Assembly (NCBI GenBank): GCA_037349105.1
Contig: JAYJMM010000114.1
Coordinates: 2,232,001 to 2,296,000 of the forward strand
DNA length: 64,000 nucleotides
Direction of reading: 5' to 3'
From: Limnomonas spitsbergensis
Taxonomy: Eukaryota > Chlorophyta > Chlorophyceae > Chlamydomonadales
The translations under genes and the position numbers were made by a program. Positions 60,901 to 64,000 of this stretch are shown in pieces; within the stretch, counting starts at the first letter, position 1, and each line of letters begins with the position of its first letter. The notes beneath the pieces are model-generated. The model made no database searches. It worked only from the letters and a program-made list of their open reading frames with translations, and was not told the DNA's origin.

Positions 60901-62206
60901 CTCGGCCAACAGGCCCTCCGCCTTCTTTAGAGTACGTGAGCCCACAGCCACGAGCTCTGTATGTGGGCGGGGTGGAGGGTGCGGCGGGGCAGGGCAGGTT
61001 GGGACGGGTTGGGGTGATTCAGGGCAAGGTGAGGGGGGCGGGGCGGGGTAGGGCGGAGGGAAGGGGCAGGATGAGGAGGGTTGGGGCGAGGGCGGATGGA
61101 GGCGTGGAGGGTAGAAAGGATAGGGAGAGGAGGGGAGGAGGAGGGGAGGGGCAGGGAGGGGAGGAGGACTGGGCGGGGAACTGGGCACCCTAACCGCACT
61201 GGCTGCGTGAGGTGTGCATGCTAACGCGTGGTTTGCGGTTAGAGACGCCTGGCGCCTTATCCTGCTCGTGCTGCGGGAACATAGTGGGGAGCGGCTTCAG
61301 GTCGTAGACTGCCTGACACAGTTTGGGGACAACTGCTCCTCGCTACCTCCTCCAGTGCCCCCATCAGCCTGCTGCACCATGTGCATCCTCCGGTGTGATG
61401 TCGAACTGCGAGCTGCAGGTCGGCCGCCATGGCCGCCCCGCCGTGAATTGGAGAATGCAGGGCTTTCCAGGGCGGTGTTTAGAACGATGCAAACCCACGG
61501 GGCCCTGCTGATCGCTCGGTCGCGTGGGGCTGGTAGGGAATGACTAAGCTCAATTTCAGCTACCATGCACTGCCAGGACCATGGTGCAGCCATGCCACCC
61601 TCCTATGTGAGGGGGCAGGAACGTGGAACCCGGCGATCTATGCAGGGGAAAAGAGAAGATCGTGTGGCAGGTTGAATCTCTCAACCTTCCCAGGGCGGTG
61701 TGAAAACAACTTGCAGCATGCAGCGTCATGCAGCATTGGGTTGAATCCAACCCTAGATAGATCAGGCCTCATGGGTGCTTCATGTTGCCATGAGGCATGC
61801 TGCCATGCTGGAACCTTGCCCATGGGATCCGCTATGCAGCCAGGAGATTCATTGCATGGCGAAGACGAGGCCTAAAAAGTCGCCTGTCTTGCATGGAGGA
61901 GTTGTCTCTACAACTTATGCGCAAATATGCTATGGCCTCTTTCGAAAGGGCGAGGCAGTGCCATCCTCAGGGACAGGAAGCGTCCAGCTTGATCCATTTA
62001 AGCACAGGCCAGGTCTCTGCGGAGTCCTGGCCTGCTCATAAACGTATGAGGATCGCGTGCGATTCCATTTCTGAGCTGTGGCTGGCGGGCTACCAGGCAA
62101 GCGCTGCTCCCTCACCGATAATGTCACTGTCGGCGTAGCTGAGCGCCCGTATGTTTTTCTTGGCGATGTTGGCAGCACCCAGGATCCCGATCCTTACGGG
62201 CGCCAT
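51923..62206 (-). CDS. Gfo/Idh/MocA-family NAD(P)-dependent oxidoreductase
   Basis: Minus-strand exons: 62206-62116, 60956-60647, 58685-58588, 57663-57517, 55108-55015, 53939-53856, 52132-51923 (TGA). Phases match for the first six. The last exon needs one more exon or about 25-35 residues between 53856 and 52132, not identified. Landmarks: the Rossmann start MAPVRIGILGAANIAKKNIR, AVYIPLPSALH, the dinucleotide/active-site motif EKPIATC, then DGTMW..HNPRTQRMHEAIS, LGDLGWYCIRAALWA, GAVINKEGV..SLGATLIW, GSLGTLYLRDFVIP and a C-terminal GAKPDTHWLMLARATQQVLL. This order matches plant and animal dimeric dihydrodiol / D-xylose 1-dehydrogenase-like members. The predicted cytosolic reaction is oxidation of a sugar or diol with NAD(P); the exact substrate is unknown. 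The donor after 57517 is GC. Introns 2, 4 and 5 carry exon-edge copies. Confidence 0.9.
52482..52653 (+). mobile_element. MITE-like element copy, forward (well preserved)
   Basis: TTTTAGCGCGCTTCAGCTAC begins and GGTGCACACTAAAA ends the copy; the ends are imperfect inverted repeats (TTTTAGYGYGC). Internal landmarks GGTTTGGTCCCCATTGGCCC and GCGGTGGCCACCCGGCGG. This is the clearest copy for defining the element. It lies in an oxidoreductase intron. Confidence 0.85.
52735..52885. repeat. Short GGGCAGCTACTG repeat
   Basis: About seven loosely spaced copies of GGGCAGCTACTGGTTAT / GGGCAGCYACT lie between two MITE-like copies. Confidence 0.75.
53598..53745 (-). mobile_element. MITE-like element copy, reverse
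   Basis: GCTAGACAACCACTGAGTAG, ACCTTGCCTGGCCTACGGGC, GCCCAAGCAGCGGGGCTTGC, then CGCAGCTAAAGTGCAGGCTG. A more diverged reverse copy lies at 52885-53010. Confidence 0.65.
54028..54072 (-). repeat. Diverged copy of the oxidoreductase exon 53939-53856 acceptor edge
   Basis: On the minus strand TAATGCAG|CTTCTCCCCAGC, then CCTCACTCAGGCACAAAAGA and TCCAG, parallels the real TCAATGCAG|CTTCGACC, then TGGCCCTCACGCAAACACTG and CAGATCCAG, about 120 bp upstream. Confidence 0.85.
54628..54802 (+). mobile_element. MITE-like element copy, forward, diverged
   Basis: GTGCTTCAGCTGTAATTCAA to TGCACGTTAAAAC; the central GGGCCACGGGCCCAAGGCCG block is recognisable but substituted. Confidence 0.6.
55466..55730. 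repeat. 49-bp minisatellite, 5 copies
   Basis: Virtually identical units containing CCAGTTACAAACCCACACTA and AACAACAGGGTAGAAAGTAC, in oxidoreductase intron 4. No match to a flanking exon edge was found. Confidence 0.96.
55960..57516 (-). repeat. 147-bp donor-anchored array, about 10 copies
   Basis: On the minus strand each unit contains CTGTGGATCTATGACTCACA and CACACACCCAG|GCAACTC, a diverged copy of the last about 50 bp and GC donor of exon 57663-57517 (CTGTGGGCCTATGACTTTGA and TGCACACCCAG|GCAAGTC). Landmarks are 147 bp apart (56104, 56251, 56398). Copies are about 97-99 percent alike, so expansion is recent although the founding copy is old. Confidence 0.95.
57787..57962 (+). mobile_element. 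MITE-like element copy, forward (well preserved)
   Basis: TTTAGCGCGCTTCAGCTACA to GCGCCCACTAAAAG, with CTCGGGCCACCGGCCATAGG inside; lies in oxidoreductase intron 3. Confidence 0.82.
58315..58362. repeat. 24-bp direct duplication
   Basis: ACGGGCAACATCAAACACTT plus ATAC occurs twice in tandem. Confidence 0.85.
58905..59130. repeat. Tandem repeat, 93-103 bp, about 2.5 copies
   Basis: AAATGCAGCACTTCCTGTGA and CCCACTGCTGTGAGC followed by CCGCCCTCAACCCGCCCT; copies start near 58907, 59000 and 59103. Confidence 0.9.
59266..59420 (+). mobile_element. MITE-like element copy, forward, truncated
   Basis: CGCTACATATCAGCTACAAC, GCTTGGGCCGCCGGCCGTAG and GGTCCCCATGGGGCC; the right end is lost. Confidence 0.6.
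59590..60646 (-). repeat. Donor-anchored array (about 50 bp) with telomere-like motif, about 20 copies
   Basis: On the minus strand units contain TTCATGTGGTGAGAGCACTG or TTCATTTGGTGGGAGCACTG, followed by GGTTTAGGGTTAGGGGTTTA. The real exon end and donor are ACCATGTG|GTGAGAGCACTG at 60647/60646. The CCCTAAA/CCCTAAC words and the boundary copy alternate. Confidence 0.95.
60960..61190 (-). other. Long G-rich (+) / pyrimidine (-) tract before oxidoreductase exon 2
   Basis: About 230 bp are almost purely C/T on the coding (minus) strand and lead directly to the acceptor at 60957. On the plus strand, GGTTGGGACGGGTTGGGG-type spacing could form G-quadruplexes. Confidence 0.8.
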
Positions 62207-62964
62207 CTTGTCCGGACGCGTTCGCGCTGTTTACCTAGGTAGAAAGACACGACTTGCGCAATTTTTATAATCGATGGGTGCGTGAGCACTGTTTCTCAGT
62301 GTGTTAACAGGGGCGCTACGGCCCTGTCTGTCTTTGCTGTACCGCATTACTCGCTGTACCGCATTACGCGGTTCGCAGCCGCTTTTCGTATGGAAGTGCA
62401 CACTGTTGAGCGTAACTTTACAGTAAAACACCACATTATGCACTGTCCCTTCTTAGGCATTCTAAATTACCCACGGCAAGACACATCGTGGAAGATGTGA
62501 GACGCCGAGTTGCCGGGTGCAGGTGGGTAAAGAGTCCAACTAAGCCTTCAAGGCATCTCGATTCAAAGCTCGTTCCAAGTCAGTCCCTTTAGTCGGTTGG
62601 ATCTAAAGGAGTGGGGGCAGGAATACGGGCGTCTCATTATGCGGTAACTTAAGTTACTACCCAGGGTGCCTAAACTGCCTGCCCAGGCGAGGGGTAACGG
62701 CCTTACGGGCTGACCGCTTTAATGGCTTTATCAGCAAGAACACTGAAGTATGCAATTAATAACCGTTACATGCGATGGGCCTAGTCGGCTGTAGCAACTG
62801 TCTTGCGAGTCTGTGACAAGGCCAACAAGGTCAACACCACATGGCGGTATCAAAGTGACGGTGCTCATTCACTTGCACGCCCTTCTGAACGGATGGGCGC
62901 CCGCGCGGCCAAGCTTTGAGCAGGCCCAGAGGTGTAACATTATTGACTTGCACTCCAAAGCATC

Positions 62965-63120
62965 CTTGTGGGCTGCAGGGCTGCTAGAGGCCACAGCTGG
63001 GCCGATGAAGATCGAACCTTGTCAGTCCTACCGCCAGTGGCACAAGCAACATGGCTTGCTACAACAAGCCCTGCCGGCCATAGGCCAGGTTGTAGTCAAA
63101 GCGAAGCTGAAGCACCTCGC
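62965..63120 (-). mobile_element. MITE-like element copy, reverse
   Basis: CTGCTAGAGGCCACAGCTGG, GCACAAGCAACATGGCTTGC and CCGGCCATAGGCCAGGTTG are family landmarks; the terminal word is degraded. Confidence 0.65.
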
Positions 63121-63244
63121 AATACGCAGTTAGGATTGAACCATGAGAACAGCCTGGGTCAGCATTCTTCAGCAGCACATGGCAGGTCATCAGCAGAACT
63201 TCTTGGGGGCATCAGCTGTCGTGGGCACAACGTCAACGCAGCCA

Positions 63245-63478
63245 CTCTCAACCTGAGCTGAATCAGCTCCAAACCCTACATCCCCAGCTGAGGGAGATCC
63301 AAACCCTACACCCCACAGCTGAGGGAGATCCAAACCCTACGCCCCAAAGCTGAGGGCGATCCAAACCCTACACCCCACAGCTGATGGAGATCCAAACCCT
63401 ACACCCCACAGCTGATGGAGATCCACACCCTACACCCCACAACTGAGGGAGATCCAAACCCTACACCCCCCAGTTTCT
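63245..63478. repeat. 31-bp minisatellite, about 7 copies
   Basis: Unit CCCCACAGCTGAGGGAGATC plus CAAACCCTACA with small variants (gatgg, gagggc). Each unit carries a CCCACAG|CT acceptor-like word. Confidence 0.93.
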
Positions 63479-63493
63479 TTCTTTCACAACGAA

Positions 63494-64000
63494 ATGGGCT
63501 GCAACCACCGGTCCTCGCGCACACACGCTAGCTCTGCATCCCAGCCGCACCCTCGCAGTAAGTCCCGCCAGCTATCCGCCATCAACAATCCTCGTCCTCA
63601 TTGCACCCACAGTCACACAGGTGTCGCGGCACAGAGGTGCACCCTAAGGAATGGGTGCACCAAGCGAACAGAACACAAGACATTGCTCCTGATGCAAGCT
63701 CGACCGCATTGCTTCCAGCACCGCCTGCCACTGCTGTGTCAGCTATCGCCAGGACAGAAGACAGGCGCCGCCAAGCCGCGTCTTTAACTAAGCGCAAGGC
63801 AACTGGCGGCGCCTCCGGCTCCAACCGCGGCAGTGGTGAAAACCTGGCTGGTGGAAGGAGCCAGACTGAAGGGCTGATGCAACCGCCTCAGGGCATGCAT
63901 GGGGCCCGGACGTCTAGTGGTGATGAGGCACCTCCTCTAGTGAGGGCGCCCAAGCCACCGCTCAGCGAAGAGGAGCGGAAGGAGCGCAAGACGCGCAAGC
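63494..64000 (+). CDS. 5' part of an unidentified gene running off the window (possible DNA-binding protein)
   Basis: Exon 1 63494-63557 (MGCNHRSSRTHASSASQPH.., donor CGCA|GTAAGT) joins in phase to exon 2 63719-64000 (acceptor TTGCTTCCAG), which stays open to the window end. An alternative exon 2 start at 63621 is also open. The product is rich in Ser/Ala/Gly/Pro and ends LSEEERKERKTRK, a charged stretch like that just before a bZIP or other basic DNA-binding region. That identity is a guess, since the domain itself lies outside the window. Confidence 0.42.

Larger units (their letters stand above)
62207..63493. other. Intergenic region between divergent genes
   Basis: Contains a second copy (62895-62950) of the dispersed block seen at 35245-35310, a reverse MITE-like copy (62965-63120) and a 31-bp-class satellite. 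No gene supported. Confidence 0.5.

Overview
The window looks like nuclear DNA of a green alga (Chlorophyta, probably chlamydomonadalean). It has intron-rich genes with GT-AG and a few GC-AG introns, alanine/serine/glutamine-rich coding edges, plant-type telomere-like CCCTAAA tracts scattered inside introns, and an extreme load of minisatellites. The species cannot be fixed from sequence alone; the repeat style is reminiscent of Haematococcus-like genomes, which is inference only. No bacterial operon, phage, rRNA, tRNA or CRISPR locus was seen.

Layout. 1-3705: tandem repeats only (about 165, 140, 42 and 30 bp units). 3706-22298 (+): 13 exons of a membrane protein with two EGF-like domains, one TM segment and a cytosolic RING-H2 domain; the 5' end is missing or unrecognised. 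22551-22645 (+): an unassigned coding-looking exon. 22869-34009 (+): a 10-exon secretory-pathway GT90 (CAP10/Rumi-like) glycosyltransferase of 447 aa. 36748-about 37030 (-): the last two exons of an unrecognised gene. 38398-48294 (-): a rhomboid-family intramembrane protease. 48638-50463 (+): a two-exon Tim17/Tim22/Tim23-family protein, divergent from the rhomboid gene. 51923-62206 (-): a Gfo/Idh/MocA oxidoreductase (dihydrodiol/xylose-dehydrogenase-like). 63494-64000 (+): start of a gene whose visible part ends in a charged segment.

Exons were joined by hand with splice phase checked at every junction. Phases close exactly for the RING, GT90 and Tim17 genes and for nine of the rhomboid exons. 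They leave one short gap in the oxidoreductase and an unresolved first junction in the rhomboid gene. The genes have no obvious shared pathway, although four concern membranes or the secretory system.

The main discovery-level signal is structural. In at least four neighbouring genes, the minisatellites inside introns have repeat units that straddle the adjacent exon-intron boundary: the last or first 10-60 bases of the exon, its splice site and some intron are tandemly copied into the intron, from one copy to 26. Donor-anchored arrays sit at the 5' end of introns, acceptor-anchored arrays at the 3' end, and some introns carry both. The arrays are therefore ranks of decoy splice sites and appear to be how these introns grew. 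A second dispersed component is a roughly 175 bp MITE-like element with TTTTAGYGYGC-type ends, present about 18 times in both orientations. There is also a perfect 38-bp-arm palindrome in a rhomboid intron.
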